NCBI GenBank assembly: GCA_963930655.1 | Contig: OZ005621.1 | Location: forward strand, 3,335,001 to 3,399,000 | DNA: 64,000 nucleotides | From: Myrica gale | Lineage: Eukaryota; Streptophyta; Magnoliopsida; Fagales; Myricaceae | Reading direction: 5' to 3' | Shown: piece after piece, positions 35,238-48,718 of the stretch | Numbering within the stretch: the stretch's first letter is position 1 | How the letters are laid out: every line of letters begins with the position of its first letter | Notes under the pieces: generated by a model | Seen by the model: the letters and a program-made list of their open reading frames with translations, nothing else | Database searches by the model: none | What the model was told of the DNA's origin: nothing | Translations under genes and position numbers: made by a program

Positions 35238-38200
35238 ATGGCAATTAGTCGACAAGAGGCTTCAGAGGATACGGTCTACGTTGCTGTGGGAAAAGATGTT
35301 AAAGAGTGCAAAGTAAATCTGGTTTGGGCTTTGCAGAACTCTGGAGGAAAGAGGATTTGCATCCTACACGTCCATCAGCCTGCACAGCTGATTCCGGGTG
35401 GCAGTAAGTCCCTATCGGCAAAATGTATATGTATATAGCTTAAAAGTCTTCAAGGGACACGAGTTCTTGATGCTGCAACCTAAATTGATCTTTTGTGATC
35501 GATTATTCAGTCCTTTTGGATTTCTTAACAACTGTACTTAGTTGACTTTATCTGTTGCTCTTGAAGATCATTTTTGTGAAAAGAAACTTAACTATTTCAG
35601 AGGGGATTCTAAACACCCGATCTGGTAACATCTTCATCTTGGCTAAACCAAGTTGACAACATATAGTTGCCAGTGGAGAGTCGCACTTTTGTCTTGAATA
35701 ATTTGGCTGTTCCTGCTTAGTTTTCTTTTTTTCTCTTTTTGGAAGTCGTTCCTGCATAGTTACAATTGAAGAATTTTTCTTAACTGTGACTGGCAGTATA
35801 AGCCACCTTGATATGTGTTTATGCATAGTTATATTTGCTTAGAAAAAAAAAATTGAAGCATTTCTCTTGGTCTGCAGTGGGTGCAAAAGTTCCAGCAAGT
35901 TCACTGAAGGAAGTGGTCGTGAGGGAATATCGGGAAACTGAAAGGCAGAAAATGCATAACATCCTGGATAAATACCTTCAAATTTGTCTCCAAATGGGGG
36001 TAGCAATTCCTTCTTCGGCCTCTTGCACATTTCTCCCTGCTACTTCTTTTGCTTTCTGTGCTCGTCTTCTTTGCAAAGAAATTGTTTTCCTAAACAGAAA
36101 TCTTGAAAGCTATCTTTGGTATGATGTTGTTATTCTCCCTTCTTGTTCTTTTGCACAGCACATAAAAGAAGCAGCAGATTTTCGCAGAGCACAAACTACA
36201 CATATTGGACCACATGTACAGATAAAGTTGACTTAGAGAAGTATTACATAGATCAAAATTTTCAAAAAAAAACAAAATATTGACAGCACCAATACATGTT
36301 AGACTCCATGAATAATAGGTGGTTTGCTTGTAAGCTCTAGAAAATAAGATGCCAATGATATGTGACAGGGTATAAGTATCGGCACTTAAGTAATCTAATA
36401 CTTGGAAACTTCCAAGTGAATTTCCAAAAAAAGTAATAATAATCAAACTCGGCCTTGCTTGTTTACAAATCCAGATAGTCCCTTCTGAGGCGCTGGATTG
36501 GAATAGTTTAGTTCTTTGATTAATCTGAGCATTGCAATTTCTGGAATCTAGGTACGGGCGCAGAAATTGTACATTGAGACTGGCAATATAGAGAAGGGCA
36601 TTGTAGATCTGATCTCTCAGCATTTGATCAGGCAGCTTATTATGGGAGCAGCAGCAGATAGGGTCCACTCAAGGTAAACCATAAGAATTCTCTCCATATA
36701 GTCAAGTTCACTTTTGTTCTATTTGTATCCACAGTGAATATCTACCAGGAGTAGTTATTGATGCCCATAGACTTGCTTTATCGACTGTCAGATTTCGATC
36801 TTTGGTAATGCATACCATAAGGGGAATGGATATCTCAGTAGCAAAAAAGAGTTTAAGAACATAACTAAAGAAGTAAATCCTAAACAGAGAGACAGACCTA
36901 ACATGCCCGTTACCTGGTTTGTTTAAACTATGGTTTTTTCTAGTTTCTGATTCGGTTAACATGGAACAATTTGCACATGATTTTTGGAGAGCTTGGAATA
37001 ACTAAAGCAATTTAACATGACTTAGTGTAAGTAAAACTTACAACCTTTGTTTCCACATTTGTTTACTACTGCTCAATATTGTAGGAAAATGATGGAGATC
37101 AGGTCAAGTAAAGCTAAATATGTGTGTGAACAGGCAGCTGCCTACTGTCGCATACAATTTATCTGCAAAGCTCACCTCATCTTCACCAGGTTTGTCATTC
37201 AGTTCTTGTCAAATATACTTTCACAATGATGACAGATGTACATAAATATGGAAAATATATTATTTTCAGAGACGTGTATATTCCTAAAGGAGAAGCTTCT
37301 GTGCTTTTTAAAACTTTATGGTCGATTTATTGTTGAAATGCTTGGCTGTCACTTTTAACTGACGGCACTCAATTTCGATGGCCAATCGATTCCAATTCAA
37401 TTGTTCACCTGTTTATTCATGACCGTGATGAGAATCATGAGATACTGCCATCAAGATAAACCCAAAATCTTCCTTATGTTAATCCTATTACTAATGCAAG
37501 TACAATATCAAAATAGGGAAGCAAGTGCAAACACTGAAACTGATATATCAAGAAACCAGATGAGATCACATTCTCTTCCTGTGGAGAACAATACGGGCAT
37601 CAGTAAAACTGGAGAATCAGACTACTCTACACGGCGATCTGCTACGGTGGTCCATAGAGAGGGCAACGTGCGGAGCATCTTTGACATTCCTTTTCCAGAA
37701 GGCGCTGAAGAGCCTTCATTTCCAGGAAGCAGGGTGAGTTTCGATAAATGGGATAGCTTATCTAAGAGTCCTTCTTGGTCGAGTTCTTCAACAAGCTCTC
37801 CTGGAAGAGTGTTTGATGGTACTACAACTTCATGGAGGAATGAAAATGAGAATGGAAGAGCTGTTGATGTCTATCCAGCTTTGAGTTATTCCAGAAACTC
37901 TTCTACTGGGGAGTATGTAGCTTCATCACTGCAGCCGAGTTCATCGTTTATCTCTGGTCCAAGTACCCCACCAAGATGCTCTTCTTCTTCTTATGTATGT
38001 TCAAAAACTTTGGGGCATATATTTATATGAAGCATGAGAATTGATCATGGATAAAACAATTTCCCGAGGTATTAACCATTTAAACATTAATGAATCCTAG
38101 CAGGATGGAAATTTAGATAATTCTCTTTTCGATCAACTTCAACAAGCGATGTATGAGGCTGAAAAGGAGACAATTAGGCGTCAGAAAGCAGAAAAAGCTA

Positions 38201-39951
38201 TGGTAGAGGCTAAACGCAAGGTAAATTTTCTACCTATTTATAACCTCCACTCTTTTGGACATCTAGTACAAAATCATGTACTCAAATCCATTTCAAGATT
38301 TCAGATCTGACAAAATTATTGTAAATAAAAATCAACTCGCCAAAGGAAGATTTCTACTTGGTACAGAATAGAATGTTCGACACACTACGCATATTCTTCT
38401 TGATCAACATATGCTTTGAAAATATACTAATGTGAACATCAAAAGGTCCAAAGTCTTAAGAAAATTCCAAATTATCCAATCAACAGGCCCAAGAAGAAAT
38501 GATGCAAAGAAAAGAAATTGAGGAAGCATTGGCAAAAGAGAGAGAAGAACTTGAAAAGGTGAAGATTCAGAGAGACGAACTCGGGCGAGAGCTCATGATT
38601 TTTCAAGAACGGGAAATAGCATTGAAGAGTCGACTTGGGAAGTTGCAGAAGGAGAGGGATGAGTTGCAGATGGAGCATCATAATGCGCTCAAAGAAGTTG
38701 AAGGGCTGAGAAGAAAGCAAGAAGAGACCTCAAGTGGACAGATGCCTCAGTTCTCGGAGTTCTCGCTAGCTGAGATTGAAGAAGCAACTCAAAGCTTTGA
38801 TGAATCCCTGAAAATTGGACAAGGAGGATATGGGAGCATTTTTAAAGGTCTGCTGCATCGAACCGAGGTGGCGATAAAGAGGCTAGAAACAGAAAAAGAT
38901 CAAGGGATCTCAGAATTCCAAATGGAGGTTAGTGTATTCTTTTGAAAATCAGTCCAATCACTTATATTGCTAGTATAGTTGGTTTTTCAGGTTTGGTGCA
39001 TTTGTTAGGTTGCATGCTTTATTATATCGATAAGTGAACATAAGAAAAGGTAACACTCTTTGGCTCAGTATAAGCAGTACACATTTCTGTTGCATCTGAC
39101 TTCCATAGGACCATATATGATTGTTCACAACTTCAAATAGTTAATCAAAAAACAAAAATTTGAACTTGAAGAATGGAATTAAGTTGGATGAGAAGTTTGC
39201 AATATTGTCACACAAGTTGTTTCCATATCAGGTTCGCGTATTGAGTCAGTTGAGGCATCCCAATCTCGTGAGACTTCTAGGATTTTGCCCAAAAGTTTTT
39301 GCACTGATCTATGAGTATTTGCCAAATGGAAGCCTTGAAGATCGACTCAAACGCCAGGACAACAGTCCACCGTTATCATGGCAAGCTCGAATACGAATTG
39401 CAGCAGAGTTGTGCTCTGTCCTTGTGTATCTTCATAACAATAAACCTGACATCATAGTTCATGGTGATCTGAAACCCTCCAATATCCTCCTCGACGCCAA
39501 CTTTGTTAGCAAACTCAGTGACTTTGGAATTTGCCGAATGTTACGCCATGATAAAAATTCAAGCAACAACATCACTGTCTCTCATGTAACTGTTCCAAAG
39601 GGCACTTTGCCTTACATAGATCCTGAGTTCCTTGAGACAGGGGTGCTTACAAGGAAATCAGATGTTTACTCATTTGGAATCATAATATTACAATTGTTGA
39701 CAGGGAGATCTCCCTTCTCATTAGCAAATGAGGTGCAATATGCCTTAGATACCATAAAGTTGAGAGACCTCTTGGATACTTCGGCTGGAGACTGGCCAGA
39801 TGAGCATGCTCAGAGGTTGGCTCACTTGGGACTGATGTGCTGTGACAGGAACCGGAAGAGCCGGCCAGACCTTGGTTTACATGTTTTGAAGGTACTTGAA
39901 CCGATGAGGGCTTCATGTGGAGTCTCATCCTCATTCCAGTTGGGTTTTTAA
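35238..39951 (+). CDS. Array unit D: intact USP-coiled-coil-kinase (PUB33-type without U-box), 756 aa
   Basis: Exons 35238-35403, 35878-35999, 36552-36673, 37085-37189, 37517-37994, 38104-38220, 38487-38927 and 39232-39951 sum to 2271 nt, an uninterrupted frame. Domains: USP-like about 10-171 (VYVAVGKDVKECK, ICILHVHQPAQLI, LIMGAAAD, CKAHLIFTR); Ser-rich linker 172-331; coiled coil about 332-450; kinase about 465-745. Kinase motifs: Gly loop GQGGYG 481-486, VAIK lysine 501, alpha-C Glu 517, HGD catalytic loop (Asp 596, so non-RD), DFG Asp 614, DPEF activation-segment end. It should be a cytosolic receptor-like kinase (RLCK-IX type). It ends SSSFQLGF, where PUB33-type proteins continue into a U-box; none follows here. 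Substrate and pathway are unknown. Confidence 0.88.
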
Positions 39952-41239
39952 GATCAATATTGTAAACAAATTCTTTAGTCCTCAATGTATCTTTCCCATT
40001 TCCGACTTGAATAAGATACGGATTGAGTCATTCTTTTCCTTACGTTTTCCGTAATGGCTTATCACTCTCTGCACATCCTCCTAATTCTTTCATCTTTCCT
40101 GATATTTGTATGGACGACTTCAACCTTCTGGTACACCGGTGACTCAGAAGTACGGAGAATTTTTGTTGCGTGAATTCCTCCAAAGGACCCCCTCCAGGTC
40201 TGAACCTCAACTCAATATAATTTGCAACCCAAACCACATTTTCTTACAATCGAGTCTTCTTTCTCCAATGCTAATTGCATACTTCCACTATCGTCTTGTA
40301 TTCGACTTAAAATCAAGCATATGAAACACAAGAGGGTTATAAACGATATTTTGCATTCCTCATCATCTCTATCGAGATCAGTTTTGTTCAATTGGCACCT
40401 CCTCCTTTTAGGGAGGATTGATCCGGAGTCGAATCCCCAGAACCGCAGGTTTAAGTCTTTCTATCAAATAAAAGTACCCATCTCCATAACCGTAGTTTAA
40501 TAGCATTTTGAAGTGGCCTGAGAAGAAAAAAAGTTAAAATGAAAAGGGGAGAAAAATACTAACAAGAGACCAGAGATTTTAAATGGTTCGGTTTAGAAGG
40601 TTTACATCCACTATAAAAACCTTCTATGATTGTTTTGTATTATAAGGGTATACAGATTACAAATTGAAATCTTGAGTTTGAAAAACGAGATATGAAGGTG
40701 ATTGAACTTGAAGTCATAGGCACATGATCCTTGCTCTCTTGTCCATTGCTGAACATATCGTCTTTTTTCTTTTCTTTTTTCTTTTTTTGAATTTGATCGG
40801 ACCTTGAAATCATATCATAGGCACACAATCTTGAAGAGTTGTTGAAAGTGATCGGACCTTGAAATCATATCATAGGCACACGATCTTGAAGAGTTGCTGA
40901 AAGTGATCGGACCTTGAAATCATATCATAGGCACACTATCTTGAAGAGTCGCTGAAAGTAATCGGACCTTAAAATCATAGTCACACGACCCTTGCTAAAG
41001 TATATCTCATGCTCTCTCTTTTTTCTTTTTTCTTTTTCTCTCTCTTTCACTCACCAAAAAGATAAAGGGTAGAATGAAGAGAGGAGAGAAATAACAACAA
41101 AAGACACGCGATTTAAGTCGTTCGGTCTATAAGACCTACACCCATTGTGAAAGCCTATTGTATTTTTTATTATAAGTTTATACAGATTACAAATTGAAGG
41201 TCTTTATTTATAGAGAAAATACAAAACATATGATATTAT
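39952..41239. repeat. Downstream region with old LTR-like copies and no U-box exon
   Basis: No U-box-like frame (CPI, DGFTYE motifs) was seen. Around 40510-40690 and 41060-41215 lie diverged copies of the LTR found at 41730-42065 (gttcggtctataagacctac type strings). Confidence 0.5.
40795..40990. repeat. Minisatellite, 55-bp unit, 3.5 copies
   Basis: Units start at 40795, 40850 and 40905, plus a partial one at 40960. Each begins with atcggaccttgaaatcatat after one base and ends ttgaagagt-g-tgaaagt. A single related unit occurs at about 42228-42285 inside the LTR element, which suggests the array grew from LTR-element DNA. Confidence 0.85.
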
Positions 41240-41433
41240 GGGTGAGTTTGTGTTGTAAAATTTTTGGTATTGGGTTTAGTGATGGTATTAGGTTTAGTGA
41301 AAAAGTGAAGAGAGAGGTAATTTTTTATATTTTTGTAGTGAAAAGTTATGTTTTAATTGGAGAGAGATTATATTGTAATATTTTATTGTGAGAGGGTGAA
41401 AAATTTTGTAAAATTTTTGACGCAAACACAACC
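41240..41433. repeat. MITE-like element (family 4)
   Basis: It runs from gggtgagtttgtgttgtaaa to gacgcaaacacaacct, with internal 'gtttagtgaaaaagtgaag' and 'gagagattatattgtaat'. It is closely similar to 54766-54960. Confidence 0.6.
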
Positions 41434-41729
41434 TATATCTGACAACCTGCAGAATTGAGAAATAAAGACTACCTCCAAACAGAGGCAGCCGCGACCAAAA
41501 TAGCCATGGGAAACTTTCTATCGTGTCGGACTTAAAATATGAAAAATTTGCAAATGATGCAAACTAGCTATACCTTTTGAAGAATCCCGAACTCCATATG
41601 ATCACCTGGACTGGTTAGATACGATCCACTGGAAGCTCTATGAGGAGAAGGGGGTGTACCGTGTACGTCGCAGCTTTCTATTCTATGAAGTCACCCTAAA
41701 GAGCTTGATAGCTTCCATAGATAACATCG

Positions 41730-42781
41730 TGTTAGAAGAAAAAGGTGAAAATGAAGAGGGGAGAGAAATAGTAACAAGAGACAAGAGACAAGAGATTTTA
41801 AGTGGTTCGGTCTAGAAGACCTACATCCACTGTGAAAGCCCTCTATGGCTGTATTTTGTATTATGAGTCCATACAGATTACAATTGAAGATCTTTATTTA
41901 TAAAGATAATACAAAGCATAATAGGAGAATATCCTATATTTAAATTTAAATCTCTACATTTGAATTTGAATTTGAATCTTCATAACAATATCAAAAATTT
42001 GATATTGTGATAATCATAATATCATATCAAATATTTAAGATTTGATTATGATATTATCTCTAACATCCTCCCTCAAACACAAGATGGAGAAATCTGAAAT
42101 CTTGTGTTTGAAAAACGAGATCTGAAGGTGATTGGACCTTGAAATCATAGATCCTTGCTCCCTTGATCTTTGTTCCATTGATGATTTTTGCTCCTTTGCT
42201 GATCAGATATATTTTTTTTGAATTTGATCGGACCTTGAAATCATATCATAGGCATACGATCTTGAATACATGCTAAAAGTTATCGGACCTTGAAATCATA
42301 GGCACACGACCCTTGCCAAATGTATCTCTGTTTTGTCTTTTTTCTCTCTCTCTTTCCCTCACCTATTTTTTTCTCTTAAAACAGAGATTTGCTGTAAGTA
42401 CAGCGGAGGTGAAATTCACCAACTTTTAAGGATGCAGAATTTTGTTGCTCTGATACCAAGAAGAAAAAGGTGAAAATGAAGAGGGGAGAGAAATAGTAAC
42501 AAGAGACAAGAGATTTTAAGTGGTTCGGTCTAGAAGACCTACATCCATTGTGAAAGTTGATATGACTGTATTTTGTATTATGAGTCTATACAGATTACAA
42601 TTGAAGATCTATATTTATAAAGATAATACAAAGCATAATAGGAGAATATCCTATATTTAAATTTAAATTTCTACCTTTGAATTTGAATTTGAATGTTGAT
42701 AACAATATCAAAAATTTGATATTGTGATAATCATAATATCATATCAAATCTTTAAAATTTGATTATGATATTATCTCTAAC
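41730..42781 (-). mobile_element. Small non-autonomous Copia-like LTR element
   Basis: Two LTRs of about 330 bp (41730-42065 and 42459-42781) are very similar and both contain agattttaagtggttcggtc. On the minus strand the right LTR is followed by TGGTATCAGAGC (42458-42447), an initiator-Met primer-binding site. The left LTR starts TGTTAGAGATAATATC after a polypurine tract (gtttgagggagga). The internal region of about 380 bp has no gag-pol. The right LTR lacks a few terminal bases, and no clear target duplication was seen. Confidence 0.75.
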
Positions 42782-43222
42782 CGCGTTGATTATTATTATT
42801 ATTATTTTAATCACAACTTCACTCATTTTAATAATAAGAAATCTTCGATGAAGATTTGAAAGTGCTCTGTTCGTTCGTTCGTATGAACTAAACAGTTAGC
42901 TTCTTTGAATTGTGTTAAAATAGGAATTCGTGTTCACATGTTGTTCTAGATCTCTAATAACTTTTGACTCCATATTAATTAATCACTTTTGTTGAAACAA
43001 GCACCCTTCTAATGAAGACTATCATGGTAATAGTGGGACCTCATTTAGTAGGACCTCATTTTGTAGCAATTTGCTTCAAATTTATATGCTTCTAGTGATT
43101 AGCCTAGAATAGTGAGATGATAATTTTATTACTCTTTTTCTGAGAGAATATTTTGGGTAGTGGGTCCAAGATAAATGCACCAGCAGCACCAGTTATCCTT
43201 TTCTATTTACTATTTTTAAATT
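42782..43222. other. AT-rich intergenic DNA upstream of unit E
   Basis: Nothing recognised apart from a short (att)n run near 42790-42805. Confidence 0.4.
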
Positions 43223-43266
43223 AGTCAAGTCCCGGGCAACTCTCGGTTCCAGAAAAAAGCAATCCC
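43223..43266 (+). promoter_or_regulatory. Conserved upstream boxes, unit E
   Basis: Box 1 (gtcaagtcccgggcaactct then cggttcc) is followed closely by a worn box 2 (agcaatcc). The spacing is shortened relative to D and F. Confidence 0.4.
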
Positions 43267-43798
43267 CAGTATCTTCTATTCTTTCTTATGATACTTTTAT
43301 ACTTGTACATGAGTTCCGAACTCAGAAATGGCGGAAGGGACACAGAGTTTGACCAACGTATCTCTGTAAATTACTCATTCTAAACTTTATTTGCCTGAAA
43401 TATCCTCTTCAGAAAGTGTGAAGTTTCTTCTTAGGTTCGAGTCCCCATGAATAAAAAAGTTCAAATCGAAGGGAATATCAAACGATGATATTTGGATTGA
43501 GGTTTTAAGCTTTCCAGACCTGTTCTTATCGGTGGCGGTGAATTGTGACGCCTCTTGTCCCCGCGATTTACGTACCCAGTTGATTATATTGGCTTGCTCT
43601 CAATTTACCTGTTGAGGCAGTACTGTGTGGAAGGATGGAAAATAGATATGAGGCTTTAGAGGATTCAAAAGAACGTGTGGTTGAGGATACGGTATTAGTC
43701 GCTTTGGGAAAAGATGTGAAAGAATGCAGACCAAGCATCCCTCATGTTCATCAGCCTGCACAGCGGATCCCTGGTGGCAGTAAGTCCCTAAGGAATGT

Positions 43799-43827
43799 CT
43801 GTGTGTGTGTATATATATATATTAAAG

Positions 43828-43868
<41 letters not shown>
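43799..43868. repeat. Compound (TG)n/(TA)n microsatellite in intron 1 of unit E
   Basis: Alternating gt and ta tracts with a tgtgtg run of more than 24 bp at the right. Confidence 0.9.
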
Positions 43869-43870
<2 letters not shown>

Positions 43871-46800
43871 TTTCTCGGCAGGATGCATGTTCATATATAT
43901 AAAGCTTTCGAGGGAAATGGGTTTTCACTCTTGCAAATTATAATTGGTCTTTTCTGATTGATTATTCAGTGTTTTATGGCTTATTAGAACAGTAGAACTG
44001 TACTTGGTTGACTTTATCTGTTGCTCTTTGATGATCATTGTTCTAAAAAGAAACTGGGATAATTGGGCACAGTGAAGGAGAATGAAATATAGGAGAAATG
44101 ACCAATCTAACTTAATTTCGAACTGGATTCTAAACCAAGTTGACTCCGGAGAGTCGCATTTCTCTGTTGAAAAATGTGGCCGTTTTTGGTAGTCTAGCTA
44201 AAGGGAAATCTATATGACGAATTTTTTTTTTCTTGGTTTGCAGTGGGTGCATATGCTCCAGCAAGCTCACTGCAGGAAAATGTCGTGAGGGAGTACCGGG
44301 AAACTGAAAGGCAAAAAATGCATGCCCTCCTGGATAAATACCTTCAAATTTGTCGCCAAAATGGGGTACCAATCCTTCTTCGCCCTCTTTTATCACCTTC
44401 TCTTGTTACTTCCTTCCTTTTTCCATTATTTTCTGCCTATCGTCTTTGCAAAGAAATTGTTTTCTCAAACAGAAAAGTTGGCATAGAGAAGTACTGCATA
44501 AATCAAAGATTTGAAAAACAAGATATTTGCTGTAATAATTTAATTACTTGTTAGTCTCCATGATTAATAGGTGGTTTCCTTGTTAGCCCTCAAAAATAAA
44601 ATGTTCATAACATATGCCAGGGTGTGATAAGTACAGTACATATGAGGTATCTACTCGTTAGAAACTTCCAAGTGAATTACTCAAAAAAAAATACAAGTTC
44701 GGCATTTCTAATTTACAAACCGAGATCATAGTTTCTTCTGAGATGGTGAATTGGAAAATTTGAGTTCACTGATTTATGTTGGCATTGCAATTTTTGAAAT
44801 CTAGGTAAAGGCACAGAAACTTTACATTGAAACGGACTCTATAGAGAAGGGAATTGTAGAACTAATCTCTCGGCATCGGATCAGGCAGCTTGTTATGGGA
44901 GCAACAGCAGAAAAGGACCACCCAAAGTAAAAACCCCAAAAGAAGTTTCTCCATATCATCAATTTCACTTATTGTTCTTTGTATATCCACTGTGAATATC
45001 TAACGAGAGCAGTTATTGATGCCCATATACTTGCTTCATCTACTATCAGTTTCCCTTCCATGACAGGGCATACCATTAGGGCCTTAGGGGAATGAGGGAC
45101 TGAAAAATAGGATATCTCAGTAGCCAAAAAAAAAAGTCGAAAAAACAAATAACTGAAGTAATAAATTGTCAGCGGAGAGACAAACCCTGGCATGCATGTT
45201 TCCTGATTTGTTGAAACTATGGTTTGTTGCTTTATGATTTGTGCTTACCACATGGAACTTTCTACATGATTTTGGAGAACTTGGAATAACTTGAAAGTAA
45301 TTTAGCATCACTTAATGTAAGTAAAACTTGCACACTTTTGTATTGGGATTGCTTTGCTACTGCCCAACCTTGCAGGAAAATGATGGAGATCAGGATAAGT
45401 AAAAGTTAATATGTGCACGAACACGCACCTGTCTACTGTCAAATACAATTATCTGTAAAGGCCACCTCACCTTCACCAGGTTTGCCCTCCGTGTTTTATT
45501 TAATACACTTGCACTGATGCGTGATTACATGTATTGGGAAAAAAAATTAGATGGTTAATTTCAGTGAGAGGTATATCCCCAAATTAGAAGATTCTCTGCT
45601 TTTTAAAACTTTATGGTTGATTTCTTTTGTTTCTTTGGGATAAGTATACTGCTGCAGAATACTTGATTTGATGAAATAAGTTTTGTCTGTCACTTTAACT
45701 TTGATGTTCGTGATAAAATACTGCGGGTCAACTCAATCTCTTGCTCGATGTCTAAATCCTATACTAATGCAAGGACCATACCAAAACAGGGAAGCAAGTG
45801 CAAAAACTGAACTGGACAATCAAGCCACCTGAAACCACAATCTTTTCCTTTGGAAGGCAATACGGTTAGCACTGCAACTGGACCACCAAACTACTCATCA
45901 GCACCATCTGTTACGCTGGGGCATGATGTTTACAGCAATGGAAGGAGCATTTATGATATTCCTTTCCCAGAGGGCACTGAAGAAGGGAATTCTGACACAT
46001 GGGATGCCTTATCAAAGGCTACTTCATGCCCGAGCTCTTCAACAAGCTCTCCTAACAGAGTGGTTAGTTTTACTCTGAATGAGCGGCGTAAGAACGGTTT
46101 AGAATTAAACCCGTTCTCTCCAGCTTTGGATTATTCAGGAAACTCTTCTACCGTGCAGGTCGTATCTTCATCAATGCAGACGAATCCATCGTTTTTATCT
46201 GGTGCAAGTGGCACCTCAAGATGCTCTTCGTATGTATGTTCAATCGACATATATATTATATGACGCAAGAGAATCGATCAATCTAAACATTATCCAAAGG
46301 TTTTAACCTTTTAAACTTGCATGGATCCTAGCAGGACAGAAGTTTAGATAATTCTCTTTTCGATCAACTTCAACAAGCGATGGAAGATGCTGAAAAGGAG
46401 ACACTTAGGGGTCAGAAAGCAGAAAAAGATATGATTGAGGCTAGACACGGTAAAACTTCTACATTCTTTCAGACATCTACCAGGAAATCATGTACCCAAT
46501 CTTTTTAAAAACTTCATACCTAAGTTCTAACAACATTGCAGATAAAACTGAAATCGCCAAAGGTAGATTTCTACTTGATACAGAGCAGAATGTTACACAC
46601 TGGACACATTGTTCATGAACAACATCTTCATTATCATTTAATATCTATGAATGCAAACATCTCAAGGTCCAAAATCTTATTGAAATTAGCAATAATTCAA
46701 TCAACAGGCCCAAGAAGAAATGATGCAGAGAAAAGAAATTGAGGAAACGTTGGCGAAAGAGAGACAGGAAGTTGAAAAGGTGAAGACTCAGAGAGACCGA

Positions 46801-47975
46801 CTTAGGGTAGAAATCCAGGATTATGAAGAACAGGAAATAGCATTCAAGAGCCAACTTGAAGTATTGCAGAAAGAGTGGGATGAGTTGCAGATGGCGCGTG
46901 ATAATGCACTTAAAGAAGTTGAAGGGTTGAGAAGGAGACAGATGCCGCTGTTCTCTGAGTTCTCGCTTGCTGAGATTGAAGAAGAAACTCAAAGCTTTGA
47001 TGAATCCCAGAAAATTGGACAAGGAGGATATGGGAGCATTTATCAAGGCCTGCTCCTTCAAACCAAGGTTGCTATAAAGAGGCTAGAATCAAATGCAGAG
47101 CAAGGCATCTCAGAATTCCAAATGGAGGTTTGTGTATTCTTCCGAAGATCAGTCCAATCGTTTATATAGTTGCTATACTTGGTTTTCTAGTTTGTTGCCT
47201 TTAGTAGGTTGTATGCTTCATTATATCAGTAAGTGAGCAAAACAAACGGTAACACTAGTTTCCTCTAAGCTGTACATAATTTTCCTGCATCTGACTTTGA
47301 AAGAGAAAAATAAATTGGTGAGCCTACTCAATCACTTACCTTGAGAAACTTGTTATTGTTTCTGGGATAGCAACATTGTTTCCCTCTTCGGTCTTCATAA
47401 TTGAACATGAAGAATTATTTGAAAAAATTTCCTCACCTAAGCAACTCAGCTGTAACTAGGTTCTTCCACTCTAGACTGCCCTGTGAGGAAGTAAACTTTC
47501 AACACCCTTTCTTCTTCTTCTTCTTCTTCCTTTTTTTTAAAATATATATATATATATATATATATTTAAAAAACTGTTTCACAACTTAAAATAATTAAAG
47601 ATGCAAAACAAAACTTAGAACTTGAAGAATTGAATTCAGTTGGATTAGAAGTTTGCAATTCTCACACGAGTTGTTTTCCTATCAGGTCCGCGTATTGAGT
47701 CAGTTGAGCCATCCCAATCTTGTGAGACTTATAGGATTTTGCCCTGAGGTTTATGCACTGATCTTTGAGTATTTACCAAATGGGAGCCTTGAAGATCGAC
47801 TCAGATGCCGGAACAACAGTCCTCCATTATCATGGGAAACTCGAACAAGAATCACCATAGAGTTGTGCTCTGTCCTCGTGTATCTTCATAACAACAAACC
47901 TGACAGCATAGTTCATGGTGATTTGAAACCCTCCAATATCCTCCTCGATGCTAACTTTGTCAGTAAACTCAGTGA

Positions 47976-48718
47976 TAATACCAATACTAAATTATACCCT
48001 ACCCAAACCAATTTGGGCTGGCAAGGGCGATTCCATCTCTCCGAAACCCAAAGGCTACACTCAAGCCCATTATGCATGCAGGTCCAGAAATATGAATAGG
48101 GAGCTTCGGTATGAGCACTTCCACTACGGGATAGAGAATAGGTCCTGTTTTTTGGAAGGAACAATCTTTGAAAGAACTAAAAATAAGAACATTTCCTCCT
48201 GGGCAAGTAGAGTTACCTCAACCAGCTGGCTACTTCTCTTCTTCGAGTAGAGTTCTAGTTGCTATAAGAAAATTATCCCATTGAGTTGTGAGTTCGTTCC
48301 ACTAGATCGTCAGACATGCCCTAAACGGTTGTTCAAACAACCCCCTTTACAACTGTCAACTCCATGATTCCTCGATCCCGAAGGTAGGAAAGAACGACCC
48401 CTGCTCAGACGTGTAATAACCGTCGAACGACACACGATCACACGAGGAGGAATTCCCGCCAAAAGGAGAAGCGAGAGAACGTGGGAGAGAGACTATAAAA
48501 GCAAGAGAGAACGATAGAAGAGATACGCATACAATAACGATTCTCGAGCAGCAAAAACTTATATAACGCCTCCATATAAGAGACTGACTTAGGCATCGGA
48601 GGCTAGTAACCTCGGTGTCCGAGGCTATTCTTGTGATTTTGCAGGAAGGATACGCGAAAATCGAAGCACCTCTACTCGGACGTGTTGACCATAAACCAAC
48701 TGATTCATCACTCAGTGA
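47976..48718. mobile_element. Insertion in the kinase exon of unit E with 9-bp target duplication
   Basis: Foreign sequence separates KLSD from SDFG. The 9-mer actcagtga occurs at both edges (47967-47975 and 48710-48718), and the kinase coding sequence continues exactly after the second copy. The right part resembles a Gypsy LTR: a TATA-like actataaaag, then gactgacttaggcatcggag, then tgtgattttgcagg. The left part is unplaced. No terminal inverted repeats were seen. It may be a solo LTR fragment, a MULE-mobilised piece (9-bp duplication) or repair filler. Confidence 0.7.

Noticed and set aside
36090..36668. 192-codon minus-strand frame in intron 2 and exon 3 of unit D
   Set aside because: It crosses intron DNA and the antisense of exon 3; no family features.
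40795..40990. Regular 55-bp repeats resembling a CRISPR array
   Set aside because: Whole units repeat head to tail without unique spacers, in a plant genome; it is a minisatellite.
39952..43200. Search for a U-box exon after unit D
   Set aside because: No frame with CPI, DPH or DGFTYE-like motifs was seen; the interval holds LTR copies, a minisatellite and a MITE.
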